From Acridotheres tristis (taxonomy: Eukaryota > Chordata > Aves > Passeriformes > Sturnidae), in assembly GCA_037013685.1 (NCBI GenBank), contig CM072904.1, positions 2,294,001 to 2,358,000 of the forward strand: a DNA stretch of 64,000 nucleotides. The letters run 5' to 3'. A program made the translations under genes and the position numbers. Positions 13,239 to 28,039 of the stretch are shown here, one piece after another. The first letter of the stretch is position 1. The number at the start of each line of letters is the position of its first letter. The notes under the pieces were generated by a model that saw only the letters and a program-made list of their open reading frames with translations, searched no databases and was not told the origin of the DNA.

Positions 13239-13796
13239 GGAGCAGCTGAGGGCACTGGGATGGTTCAGATGGAGCAGACTGGGGGCACTGGGATGGCTCA
13301 GATGGAGCAGACTGGGGGCACTGGGATGGTTCAGCTGGAGCAGACTGGGAGCACTGGGATGGTTCAGATGGAGCAGACTGGGGGCACTGGGATGGCTCAG
13401 ATGGAGCAGACTGGGGGCACTGGGATGGTTCAGATGGAGCAGACTGGGGGCACTGGGATGGCTCAGATGGAGCAGACTGGGAGCACTGGGATGGCTCAGA
13501 TGGAGCAGACTGGGGGCACTGGGATGATTCAGCTGGAGCAGACTGGGGGCACTGGGATGGCTCAGATGGAGCAGACTGAGGGCACTGGGATGGTTCAGAT
13601 GGAGCAGACTGGGGGCACTGGGATGGTTCAGATGGAGCAGACTGGGGGCACTGGGATGGCTCAGATGGAGCAGATTGGGGGCACTGGGATGGCTCAGCTG
13701 GAGCAGACTGGGGGCACTGGGATGGTTCAGATGGAGCAGACTGGGGGCACTGGGATGGTTCAGATGGAGCAGACTGGGGGCACTGGGATGGCTCAG
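13239..13796 (+). repeat. 33-bp minisatellite, array 2 (inside a CR1 element)
   Basis: About 17 copies of the same 33-bp unit as array 1, with the same variant positions (GGGGGC/GGGAGC, GGTTCAG/GGCTCAG). The first unit, GAGCAGCTGAGGGCACTGGG, is closest to CR1 consensus. The open frames across it are artefacts of a unit length divisible by three. Confidence 0.93.
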
Positions 13797-14131
13797 ACTG
13801 AGGGCAGAGCTCCCCGGGGCTGCAGCTCCTCCCGAGGGGCAGCTCCAGGCTCTGCTCTGGGACAGGGACAGGAGCCAGGGAACGGCTGGAGCTGGGCCAG
13901 GGCAGGCTCAGGCTGGAGCTCAGGACAAGGTTCTTCCCCCAGAGGGTGCTGGGCACTGCCCAGGCTCCCCAGGGAATGGGCACGGCCCCGAGGCTGCCAG
14001 AGCTCCAGGAGCGTTTGGACAGCGCTGCCAGGGATGGACAGGCTGGGATTGTTGGGGGGTCTGGGCAGGGACAGGACTGGCACTCGATGATCCTTGGGTG
14101 TCTTTTCCAACTCAGGATATTTCATGATTCT
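13797..14131 (+). repeat. CR1 LINE 3' end attached to minisatellite array 2
   Basis: The first about 279 bp appear identical to 7,407-7,685. It then switches to a different CR1 terminus: GGCACTCGATGATCCTTGGG, TTTTCCAACTCAGGATATTT. Confidence 0.88.
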
Positions 14132-14444
14132 ACAATTCCTTCTGGGCTCCCTTGGCCTGCAGAACTCCTGCCCCAGGCACCACAGGGGCTGGCCCGAGGG
14201 CAAGACTGCTCCATTTTTGAGCTATCACTAATTAAGTGTCATTAATTACCCATTCATTTAGGCCAAGTGGAAAATAGCTGTCACTCTCAGTCTGGGTGAC
14301 ATAATTACACTGCAGCCTTCACTGATTTCTTGCTAAAACTCAGAATCTTTTTGTCCTCTTGGGATCCCAGACTGGGCCTGTTTCAGAGCAGGAACTCATT
14401 TCTGGGATGGAGATTTGTTTTTCCTCAGTCTGAATTTACAGCAA

Positions 14445-14498
14445 AGTCATTAACAATTAATGTTCATACAATTATTAACAATTAATGTTCATACAATT
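14445..14498 (+). repeat. Two-copy 27-bp direct repeat
   Basis: Two adjacent copies of AACAATTAATGTTCATACAA followed by TTATT, in an AT-rich stretch of intron 32. Confidence 0.8.
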
Positions 14499-14773
14499 AT
14501 GCACACAAAGTGCCAGTGCCTGCTGGTAGCTCCAGTTTTGCTGCAGAACCTTGGACTGTGTTTTCCCTACAGAGAGAGCCCGTGGAAAGGCCTGACTTTG
14601 TGTGATCAGTGAATATCTGGCTCCAGGGGGTTGTCTCCTGAAGGCTGCCAGAATTCTTCATATCCTCTGCCCACCTCCTACACCTGAAGGACAAATTTCA
14701 CAAAACTCAGTCCTGTTAGGGAATTCAGTGTTTGAATTTGCTGTCATTAATCCCACTCTTTCCTTTCCCACAG

Positions 14774-14839
14774 GCCTTGCCTTATGTGTGTCTCCTCATT
14801 GCAATGCTCTTCTTCATCTATGCCATTATTGGCATGCAG
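14774..14839 (+). CDS. CACNA1B: CACNA1B exon 33 (domain IV S5)
   Basis: 66 nt, 22 codons, phase 0. The acceptor is TTTCCCACAG and the donor CAG|GTAAAA. It encodes ALPYVCLLIAMLFFIYAIIG then MQ, the S5 helix of domain IV, conserved throughout Cav2 channels. The donor has A at +3 to +6 and is weaker than its neighbours. Confidence 0.97.
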
Positions 14840-15417
14840 GTAAAATATTTCATTCTTTCATTCTGCCCATTAGCAGCCTGGGTTTGGTCAGGGTGCAGAT
14901 GTTGTTGCCTCCACAGCAGGAGCAGCACTGGGATGAGGCAAAAGCTCTTCTTGTCTGATGCCAGGTAAATTAGAAATGAAAAAAAGGCCTCTTTTTCTAC
15001 TTTAACTGTCAGCTTTTATGTTGAAGTGTCCCCAGTGAGCTGGACAAACCAGCTGTGGGCATGACCTGGATCCCATTTCAGCACTGGACATCCCTGAATC
15101 CCACGGGATCCCTTCCCCTGGCTATGGACATGTCAAGAGGCTGAGAGGAGGGAGCAGCCCAGGCACTGCACCTTCCTGAGAAGAAATAATAAACTTTTCT
15201 TAGCCTGGGATGGAGCTGAACTGCTGGAAAGGACCTGTGTGAATACAAAGCACATTCATCTTGTGTTTCATCTCCACAACACATTTTTATCTCCCTTTTC
15301 AGCACAGAGATTATTCCAGCTTTTGAGAGCCCTTAAACAAGGACAAAATCTTTCCCTGCTTTGTTTTCCAACTCCACTTGATGTGCCTGGCTGAATCCCT
15401 TCTGTTTTCCCTGGCAG
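14840..15417. other. CACNA1B: Intron 33
   Basis: 578 nt. No repeat family, RNA gene or extra exon is recognised. The 3' end has a normal pyrimidine tract before CTGGCAG. Confidence 0.8.
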
Positions 15418-15509
15418 GTTTTTGGGAACATTGCCTTAGATGATGAAACCTCCATTAATCGGCACAACAACTTCCGGACCTTCCTCCAAGCCCTGATGCT
15501 CCTGTTCAG
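15418..15509 (+). CDS. CACNA1B: CACNA1B exon 34 (domain IV pore loop, turret)
   Basis: 92 nt, phase 0 in and phase 2 out (AG completes Arg with the next exon). It encodes [20 protein letters not shown] then [10 protein letters not shown]. This is the extracellular turret and pore helix of domain IV. The short [13 protein letters not shown] turret is Cav2.2-like; Cav2.1 has a longer acidic insert here. Confidence 0.97.
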
Positions 15510-17096
15510 GTAAGGAGAGGATAAAACACCCTCTGGTTTGTGTGTGAACTGCAAAAATATCTTTGTGAAGGTGCCAGTTGAGCTGCTCAGACTTGGATGT
15601 CCTTTAAAATAGGTGTTTGTGTCAATTATCCATTCCTGCTTCCTCCTCCTCAGCAGATCAGATTCAGCCCCTCCACAAAGTGTCACCTGGAGCTGTGACA
15701 CCCCTTGGCAGCTCAGGCAGAAGCTGAATATAGACCAGAACCCTGCTGGTTTAACTGACTGATGGGTTTCCTGTCCTGAAGCTTGGTTAATGTTTCCTTT
15801 TTAAAGTGAGAATTGCTTTAATTGGCCGTTTTTGCATAACCAGAAGTCAACAGCTCCTACACCAACCTCACCTCTGCTTCAGAATCCAAGTGTTTCCCTC
15901 TGGGTTCATCCTGCCTGGAAATGAAGCATTTTTAAGTGAAAAACCGATCAATTAAATAACAGATTTTTATTTTAAGACCTGGCAAAATGGGCTCTGCTCC
16001 AACTTGGGGCAGTTTGGGGGGATGTTCCTCATCCAGCTGTGGAGAGCCCCAGTGAACACCAGTCCCTCCCAGCCCTGCCAGGGCTCAGCTCTGAGGATTC
16101 TGTGGTGCTTGGAACTGGATGCCTTGCCTGGGAGTTTCTGTGAAGCCAGACAGAAACTGAATTAGCTCTCTCTAGCTCAGAATAATCACTGAATTTTAAT
16201 AAAACTGGGTCATTATTCAGCCTCATGGTCCCGTACCAGCCCCAGAGCAGTGGGAGTGAGCAGCAGGGGCAGCAGGATTGGGATGGGAGTTGTTTTCTGC
16301 ACAATTCCCCACCAAGAGAATGGGCCTTCAGCACCCAGGCACCAGTGGGGGAATCTGCTGTAATTCAGAGTAGCCTGGAAGTTATTCCAGGTTAGATGGA
16401 GCACTGAGCCTTCCCAAAGACCAGGAGCAAAGTTTGTGCTGGCTGTGGGAATACAAGGCAAGTGAATGTTGAGGGAAGCAGGAATTCAGAGGAAGTGCAT
16501 ATGGAGAATCCCTGGCTTCCAAACCAAGGGTGCACTTGACAGGGACTGCTTTATTTTGAGGACAAACTCTCTGGGACTCCAAAGCTTTTCATTTTAGCTC
16601 TTTTCTCTCAATAGCAAAAGTTAGAGAGGGAGGAGGCAATTGGTGAAGAACACCCAGGAGACTGTGCTGAAAAAGAGACCCAAGTCCAAGCAGCCCATGC
16701 TGGAATTTATCTGCCTGATAAAGGGAATAAGAGATTCCAGTGGAGAAGCCTGGTTTCATTTCCCATCCTCTCCACTGGCTTTAGAGCCAGCACTAGGTTC
16801 AAAAGGCAACAACCTAAACTCCCTTTACTCAGATTTGTACTGTTTAAATCAGTCTGGTTTTATTCTCCACAGAAGCAATAAAGCTTTTAGCCTACCTGAG
16901 CCTGTCTGGTTTCTTTTACCCTCCTGTAACACAGGGAAATGCTCTTTCTCCTTTCTTTTTCACGACTAGTTCCAATTCCCAGTGTAAATGCAATCTCTGC
17001 TCCTGGACACAACCTATTGAATCTGGTTAATTTGGTGCAGTATTACTGTGGGGGCTGTCGTGGGGAGGGGTGGATAAACTCAGCCTCTTGTTGCAG
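15510..17096. other. CACNA1B: Intron 34
   Basis: 1.6 kb. No recognised repeat or gene. Open frames up to 122 codons lack homology or splice support. Confidence 0.75.
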
Positions 17097-17247
17097 GAGT
17101 GCTACGGGGGAAGCCTGGCACGAGATCATGTTGTCCTGCCTGAGCAACAGAGCCTGTGACCCCCTCTCTGGCCTCACCAAAAAGGAATGTGGCAGCGATT
17201 TTGCCTATTTCTACTTCGTGTCATTCATTTTCCTCTGCTCCTTCCTG
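17097..17247 (+). CDS. CACNA1B: CACNA1B exon 35 (domain IV selectivity filter to S6)
   Basis: 151 nt, phase 2 in and phase 0 out. The acceptor is TTGTTGCAG and the donor CTG|GTAAGT. It encodes [20 protein letters not shown], then an extracellular loop [18 protein letters not shown], then the start of S6 ([12 protein letters not shown]). TGEAW carries the domain IV glutamate of the EEEE calcium-selectivity ring. The paired cysteines in the loop are conserved. Confidence 0.98.
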
Positions 17248-17591
17248 GTAAGTCAGTCCTGACCCCACGAAGTGGAGAGTGCTGGTGTGGTTCCCCCAAA
17301 CCCTTCCCTCCCCACCCCCGGGCCTCCTCCTCATCCCTAATTATAATTTAGACACCACTGAGCCAGCTTTGCTAAACCCCATTCATCATCCTGCTGATAA
17401 AATCCCCAAAGAGACCATTTAGTCATTAAAGGGAAAGGGTTTATCTTTCTTCTCACAGGGGGTCTAATATTTGGAATTAAGCGTTAATTAGGTTTGTCTT
17501 GATTTATACCATCCCTTTGAAGAAGGGCACCGGGGAGGGCAGGGGGACAATGTCCGAGTTCAGCAGCGTTTCCTGGGAGCATCACACTCAT

Positions 17592-17640
17592 TTCACAGAA
17601 TCCCGGGATCTGTGAGATGGACATGACCCTCAAGGATCAT
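17592..17640 (-). repeat. Possible CR1 3' end remnant
   Basis: TTTCACAGAATCCCGGGAT followed by TGACCCTCAAGGATCAT resembles the reverse complement of a CR1 terminus. It is short and diverged. Confidence 0.5.
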
Positions 17641-17744
17641 CATTTGTTTGCCAAACAAATGCAAAAATCACTTTTTTTTTTTGCCAGAAAAGCTTTAGAC
17701 ATGAAAACACTCAGAGGTGCTGGGCTTGTTTTGTGCCTGTGGCC

Positions 17745-18160
17745 TTTGTGGGGATGAGTTTTATGAGGTGCTGATGCCTGAGGCCAGACCAAATCAAGGG
17801 AATAAAAAGCAGTTTATTTCTATTTATTGAAGGGCTCTCAGGTACATTTAGGCAGACAAAGCCCCCCAGGGGCTACACCCAAAATGGACAATGGGTCACA
17901 GGATTTCACACTTTTATCAGTTTGGTCCATTTGCACATTGGGGGTTCATCTTCCAATTACAGCTTCAGGTAATGAAGTCATTTACCCCAAATTTGCTCCC
18001 CCAAAACTCACTTTTGTTTCCATCTCTGGGGCCTGAGGCAGTGAGGTGTCCTTGATTGCCAGCCTGGAGAGGAATTGTTGTGTCTGCCCAAAATGGGAGA
18101 GCAGCAGCTCACACTGGGTATGGAGTTCAGAGTTATACACTAAAGAACTGCAGGGTTACA
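17745..18160 (-). mobile_element. Solo-LTR-like endogenous retrovirus segment, antisense
   Basis: Read on the minus strand, it shows a TATA-like CTGATAAAAGTGTG, then about 100 bp later two AATAAA motifs (GAGCCCTTCAATAAATAGAA), then an end rich in CCTCAGGCATCAGCACC. That spacing is typical of an LTR U3-R-U5. No internal retroviral coding sequence flanks it. Boundaries and target duplication were not resolved. Confidence 0.6.
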
Positions 18161-19997
18161 AATAGATGGAAAATAGAAAAACTAAAATCCTGAGGCATCA
18201 GTGCCAGTCCATAACCACCTCCCTGCTCCTTGGGTCACCTCCCAGCCCTGCTGGGCCAGAGCCATGGACAAGCAGGGCCAGGGACCCAGTGACAGCTCAG
18301 GCAGGGAGAGCTGGGAGCTCTGTGATGTCCCAAAAGCAGCACCCGGAGCCTTCAGTTCCAGAGGTTGGCTATAAAATCCCACTTTTGATGCTCTGTGCAT
18401 CTGGAACCCCTCAGCAGGAACAGGAGCTCCACGTGCCAGTTTGGAGCTGGGTATGGACACACCAACTTCAGTGCCCTTCCCTGAGATCCTTTGTGTGGCT
18501 GCTGGTGTTCCTTTGACTGGCCATGGATTATTTCTTCTGCATGTAATAAAAAACCTGCAGCCCTGAAAGCTCATCCAGAGTTAATGCTCAATTTTCTGAT
18601 TCCTTCAGCGTTCTGGGCTTTAAACACAAATTTTTCCCTTGTACAAATCTAACCCAACATCAGCCATTCTCACTGTTATTTTCAAGTGTATTATTGGTTC
18701 TGAAGCTTATTTTAAAAACGAAACAAATCAAAAAAGCCCCACAAAACAAAAGCCTCCAAAACCCACTAAAAACCTCAAAAAGAAGCAAAACAAGAACAAC
18801 CAACCCATCCTCCCCAGAGTCCCCTCCCTGGGTTTGTCAGCTGTCCCACTCAAGATGTGGCAGCAGAATTGGAGGCTGGAGCAGCTCTGTGCAAATCCAG
18901 CTCTGTGTGAGCTTTGGCCCTAAGTCAGCACTCCCAGAAAATCCTGGGAAATGGGACCAGGGGAGGGGAGAGCCCTCGAAGGAGCAAAAACCCAAAAACA
19001 GGCAAAGCCAAGCAGCTGAACTGCTACAGGACAGGGCTGTAGCTGATTTTTTTAAAATATATTCAGCACTTCATTGCTTCCCCATAAGCTATTAAAGCTT
19101 TGCAGAGCCCCAGCCTTGCCAGGAGGGCACATTTTTATGGTTTGTTCAACATCACCCCATAGACTGAAGGGGTTTGGATCACATATTTCAGTTTAAATTG
19201 TGTTTCTGGCTCTTTGTGGATGTGCAGCTTGACAGAATTTTCCTCTTGCCATTTGCTGGAGGAAAACATAAATTGAAATTGAGGTTGAGAAATATCAAAT
19301 AGAAGTTACAAATATACAGGAGGGAGAAAAATATAAATTGAAATGTATATTAAAAAAATAGAAATTGAAAGTTTGAGATCCTGGGGCTTTCTCCAGCATC
19401 CATTCCCAGCTGTCTTCCTTCTCTCCACTCTGCACATTGATCTTTTCCCATGGAAATCCTTGTGACTTTTCCATTGGCTTTAATAACAGGAGAATTTTCT
19501 GTGCCAGAGGCGTTTCCAGGCTCCTGTTGGTGGTGGCTGTTAGGGACAGGAGCCTTTTGTGTGTCCTGCCCCTCATCTTCTCATCTTCCTGGGCACCTTT
19601 GAAGGCTGGAATTGTTATGGGTCTGAAATAGCACATCTAGGCTGGAGAATGGGATTTCCTCCAGCTCTTCTGGTGTTGATGTGCCTCGATCTGGAAGTGC
19701 TGGAAGAGCTCCCATCTCCTGCCTGGAGCAGCAGAGGCTGCAGCCCCCGAGTGGAGGGGGAGAAGGGAAGGGAGAGGGGCTGATCCAGCTGGGATCCACT
19801 GGATCATGCTGGAGGCAGCCCCAGTGATGGGGACGTGGAAAAATTCCCTCCCCTTCAGTGGGCAGGAGAGGAGGAGGCAGCAGTGGCATTCCCAGGGATC
19901 CAGGGCTCTGTCTGGAGAGTTTCTTCCTGGGGTGAGGCTGCTCCATGTACAGACATCCAGTTAAGGGCATGAGGCGTGCTCCCCTTCCAGCTTTTAA

Positions 19998-20732
<735 letters not shown>

Positions 20733-20880
20733 TGAACGGGAACAACTCCAGGATTTGAGGTAACACCGGTGGTCAATGTTCCAATTTCCCTGAGCGCTGC
20801 ACAGGAACAAAGCTGGTGTCACTGCAAGGGCGTTTCCTTCACACACACCCAACGCAGCAACTCCTGAGAGCAAAGCACAG

Positions 20881-21574
20881 CCAAAAATTAACAGATTCAC
20901 AGCCTCGATCTGCTGAGCCTGGATAAATAACCCAAAATTAACAAATTAACAGCCTCGATCCGCTGAGCCGTGATAAATAACCAAAAATTAACAGGTTCAC
21001 AGCCTCGATCTGCTGAGCCTGGATAAATAACCAAAAATTAACAAATTAACAGCCTCGATCCGCTGAGCCTGGATAAATAACCAAAAATTAACAAATTAAC
21101 AGCCTCGTCCACTGAGCCTGGATAAATAACCAAAAATTAACAAATTAACAGCCTCGATCTGCTGAGCCGTGATAAATAACCCAAAATTAACAGATTAACA
21201 GCCTCGATCCGCTGAGCCTGGATAAATAACCCAAAATTAACAGATTAACAGCCTCGATCCGCTGAGCCTGGATAAATAACCAAAAATTAACAGATTAACA
21301 TCCTCAATCCACCAAGCCTGGCTAAATAACCAAAAATTAACAAATTAACATCCTCAATCCACCAAGCCTGGCTAAATAACCAAAAATTAACAAATTAACA
21401 TCCTCAATCCACCAAGCCTGGCTAAATAACCAAAAATTAACAAATTAACATCCTCAATCCACCAAGCCTGGTTAAATCACCAAAAATTAACAAATTAACA
21501 TCCTCAATCCACCAAGCCTGGTTAAATCACCAAAAATTAACAGATTAACAGCCTCAATCCACCAGGCCTGGCTA
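20881..21574 (+). repeat. 50-bp minisatellite
   Basis: Fourteen head-to-tail copies (anchors near 20,901, 20,951 ... 21,550). The first eight contain CCTCGATCCGCTGAGCCTGG. The last six contain CCTCAATCCACCAAGCCTGG. All share ATAACCAAAAATTAACAAAT. The change between the two blocks is mostly CpG to CpA. Confidence 0.97.
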
Positions 21575-24014
21575 TTTAGGGTGGAGAAAAGTTATTTAGC
21601 GCTTCCAAAAGGAATTTTTGGTCCCCGCTTCCCATCCGGAGATGCAAATTCGCAAATGTCTGGCTGTTGGCAGCCTCGGGGGAGTGGGAGAGGTTCGCAC
21701 CTCATTTGTGTGAATGTTTCTCTAATTGAGAAACATTTTTCTAATTTTTCTAATTGAGATCCACCTTGGGGGTTTCCCAAATGCTGCACCGACCCCCCCA
21801 GGCTGAGTCTGAGCCAGGTCTGCTTCCATCATCCCACCCGCTCCCACGGGCAATGATGTGATGTTCCTCAGCCTTGGGCTAGTTTCCGGAAAAAATTGGA
21901 TTTTTTGAAGCAGCCATTCTTCATTAAACACGACTTTTTTTTTTCTTCTGGAAGCCTCCTTGTCACGACATCAAACTCTACGTGGGAATTTTGGGTTTTT
22001 GAGTAATATTTAGCTCTGGAGTTGCAGTTGAGGTTGTAAGATGTGCAAAATAATCAGGATAAAATGAAATGGGCCGAAGTTTGGAAATGTTTAATTCTTC
22101 TATTGTATTTAATTCTCAGATAAAACATTCCTGATTTATGAGTGAGTTAAAGGAGGGGATGGTTTTCACACACTGGACAATGAGATGTTTATTTTAGGAG
22201 GTTATTTTTGAATTTTATTTCTTCCAAGACACAGGGAGACCTGCACACTGGGCTTAGGCAGTGGAGCAGCAGCACAGACCCCAAATTAAGGAATTTTTTA
22301 AAACTGAGGGAATGGCCCTGCCCAATGACCACTTCTAGAGCAGGACTGAATTAATAAATTGCTTTTCTGTATTGCTGCACCACAGCCCTGGTGACAGGGT
22401 TATTCTCATTGCTGGATGCTCTGTCCCAGGTCCCAATAATTCCCTTGATATTCTATTTGGGAATTTGCCTGTTGAGAGATTCTTTGTTCATTTAAAGCTC
22501 TCCTAATTTTGGATCCCTTTTTCCTCCCCATGACTTCCTGTGCTGTGAATCTCCTCTGGATTTTGATGCCTCCAGCTCCTCCAATCTTTCCTTCCTTTTT
22601 TTGTTTTTTTTTTGGTTTTTTTTTTTTCCTTTTTCCTTCAGCAGAGACAGAGGCAGGGAGTGTTTGGATAATCAACATCTCAAACTCCCTGCTAGGATGC
22701 AATTAAACTGCTTTAAAATCTCACTTTAAATGATTTAGCCTAACTTTAAATGGAAGCTTGTTCCAAAAACCTGCATTTCTCTCAACTGTGGGGGATTTGA
22801 ACTGCTCCAAGCCACCCTTACTACCAACCTGAATATTTACTCCACAGTTACTACCAGCTTGTAATCTCCAGGCAGATATTCATCCCCACGAGCTCTGTGA
22901 CACAGAAAATCCTTTGTGGGGATTTAGCAGGCATAAATAGCTTTTCTTTTTCCTTTTTTCCCAATCCAATCCTGTCTCTTCCCACCAGAAAATCTCAATG
23001 AGGCTGAAAACTCAGGAGTGCCTGGTTGCTCCTTAAAAAAAACAGCCTTGGCTCAACATCTGTGGGAGGAGGAACACACCTGCAAGGAAAAAAAATTGGG
23101 ATCAATGTGGATTTTTAATGTTTATATTCAGGAACTTTCCACCCAGAAGAGGCACCAGCACTGAGTTTACAGGAAGATTTCTCACTCTATTAACTCTGAG
23201 TCACTCAGAGGCCAAACCTTTCCACTCCCAGAGCTGCTAATGCAGAAAATGTCAGCTATTAAGATGCTAATTCTATTTTTTCCCTCTAACCCTGTTCTCT
23301 TTTCGCTCTGGTGGGAAGTTACTGAGTGTGAATGGTTCCACTGAAATCACATTTTCAGAAGTGGGACTAAAATCTCCATAAATCTAAAATCTTTTCACAC
23401 TTTGAGCCAGAACTGAGTTTTCAATAATTTTGATTTAAGACCTTTCTGATCTTAAAGGTCTTTTTCCACCCATCTGATTTTATGATTTGATCATTCCATG
23501 ATTTGAGCTGTGGTCACTCACTGATCACTTTTCCCAAGGTTTCTTCCTTGGTTATCCCAAGGAAAAGGGAATTACAGTGTTTATCCACTTTCCTTAGCTT
23601 GAGACCCTCAATGAAAGATGCTCCACAACTGTTATATTTTTATTATATAAATAATATTTTAAACACAACTTAATGTGTATTTTACCCCTATATCTGATAT
23701 CACCTTTGGTTTTGTTACAAAATCCAACTCCCTGGAAACTTTCCTGGAGAAAACTATTGAAAAGGAAGTAAAAAAGGCAGTTAGGAGCTGTTATTCCAGC
23801 TGTGCCACATTCCCTAGGGGTGAGTAGGGGAAAACTGCTGGATTTAGGGGTGGCAAAAGCCTTGAGCTCACAAAAAAAAAAAAAAAAAAAAAGAAGAGGG
23901 ACTGAGAGAAATGAGGAGCAAAAGATGGTTTAGTGGGAGTTAATTAAGAAAGGAGGGAGAACAGGATTTAAGGATGAACTGGGAAAAAATATAATTGGAT
24001 TTCTATTTGTTCAA

Positions 24015-24015
24015 C

Positions 24016-24044
<29 letters not shown>
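24015..24044 (+). repeat. Poly-A tract
   Basis: About 28 uninterrupted A residues; a second run of about 21 A lies at 23,872-23,892. Confidence 0.9.
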
Positions 24045-24046
<2 letters not shown>

Positions 24047-24217
24047 GAGTTCTTGATCTGTTTTATTCCTCTCCCAGTGCACACCTCATGGAGACAGTGG
24101 TGATGTCACTGTGGCCATTGTCCCCCATTGTCCCCCCAGAGCACTCAGGAGGAGCTGCAGCTGCTCTCTGGGACAATGGGATGCTGAGGAAATTGAAATA
24201 AACTGAAATAAAAACTT

Positions 24218-24374
24218 GTGGCTGCCCCTGGATCCCTGGCAGTGCCCAAGGCCAGGTTGGACATTGGGGCTGGGAGCAGCCTGGGACAGTGGGAGGTGTC
24301 CCTGCCATGGCAGGGATGCAATGGGATGGACTTTAAGGTCCTTCCACCCCAAACCATTCTGGAATTCTCTGAAC
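24218..24374 (+). repeat. CR1 LINE 3' end, short
   Basis: Terminal CR1 segment TGGCTGCCCCTGGATCCCTG ... CACCCCAAACCATTCTGGAA, same subfamily as 1-273. Confidence 0.9.
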
Positions 24375-25348
24375 CTGGAAAAGGATCCTCCTGTTTGTCC
24401 TCATTTTGTGCCCTGATCTCCCAGTGCAAACCATCTGTTGGTTTTCCAGCCTTCCACGGAGTCTTGGAGAGCTCAGGGAAGTGTTCAGCTGTATTTTCCA
24501 CACCCTGATTTTCCAGAATCCTTCTAAAATTATAAGGGAAGTGTAAACTTGGTGCCTCAGTTAAACCAAACCCTTTTTAGACCCACGGTTAGGCCTGGAG
24601 CCAAGACTTGCATGGTTCCATTTGCTCTCCCTCTGAATTCATAGTTGGGACTTGATTGGGGATTTGAATAGACCTTAATTCTTCACATCCCAAAAAACAG
24701 CAACACTGAAGGAGTTCTCCCAAAATATTCCAGCCTACTTTACAGCTTGCACCAAAATAAATACAGGGAGGCCAAAGCATCCCAGTTTTCTTCAGAGGTA
24801 ATTTTGAAATTCAGCTCTTTTTGCCTATGAGTTGATTACACAAAAAAAAAGATTGAGAAATATAATCCTGCTGTTTAATTAGCTGAAATGATTGTTAGGA
24901 ATTAATGAGGGTGACCATAAAGCTTCCAGGAGGTGTCTGATTTCTCCTGCTGGGATTGAAAGCTGGATTTTCCCAGTGCCAATGCCCAACACGGCTCTGC
25001 AGGTGACACTTTCTCCCAGAAAATTCCTCATTGCCCAGGAACGGTGAGGTAGGAGGTGACAGTGGCAGGGAAATCTCGCAAGGTTTTGAAGCTAATTTGA
25101 ATTTGGGAATGATCCTTTGAAGAGCTGTAATAAAATCCCAGGAACAATCCATTCAAGAGGCTCTTTGTGGCTCGGGGTGTTGGGCAGCAGAGGCTGGAGG
25201 CTGATGCTCAGGCACAGGGAATTAAAACACGAGTGGGAAAGGAAACCCAATGTTTGGGAAGCCTTGCACATGGCACTGAAGGTTTCCCAGAGGAAAATCC
25301 AAGGATATAAAGTTGGGTGAGCAGTTGGAAATCCTCTCTGTGTGTTAA

Positions 25349-27757
<2,409 letters not shown>

Positions 27758-27854
27758 CGGGCGCATCAGTTACACAGACATGTATGAGATGCTGAGACAC
27801 ATGTCCCCACCTCTAGGCCTTGGGAAGAAATGCCCAGCTCGTGTTGCCTATAAG
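27758..27854 (+). CDS. CACNA1B: CACNA1B exon 37b (mutually exclusive EF-hand exon)
   Basis: 97 nt. The acceptor is GTGGTCCCAG and the donor AAG|GTAGAA. It reads [18 protein letters not shown] then [14 protein letters not shown] after the shared Cys. In mammals this is the dominant brain form. About half the residues differ from 37a, and the LGLGKKCP core is shared, consistent with ancient exon duplication. Confidence 0.97.
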
Positions 27855-28017
27855 GTAGAAAACCTCCCCAGGAGCTCCTGCCCAACCAGCAGCTTTTTGT
27901 GCCGTGGCTGAAGTGGGGTTTCTGTGGCATTGGTGTTGTTCTTCGGGATTTTTCTCGTGCTTTCTCTGCTTCCCAAGCAAGATTTTGGATCTTCTGATTT
28001 TTTTTTTTCTTTTTAAT

Positions 28018-28039
28018 TTATATATATATATATATATAA
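28018..28039 (+). repeat. (TA)n microsatellite
   Basis: About 11 TA units immediately after a T-rich run, 160 bp past exon 37b. Confidence 0.85.

Noticed and set aside
13156..14090. Long repetitive open frames on both strands
   Set aside because: Same 33-bp array in intron 32; identical reasoning.
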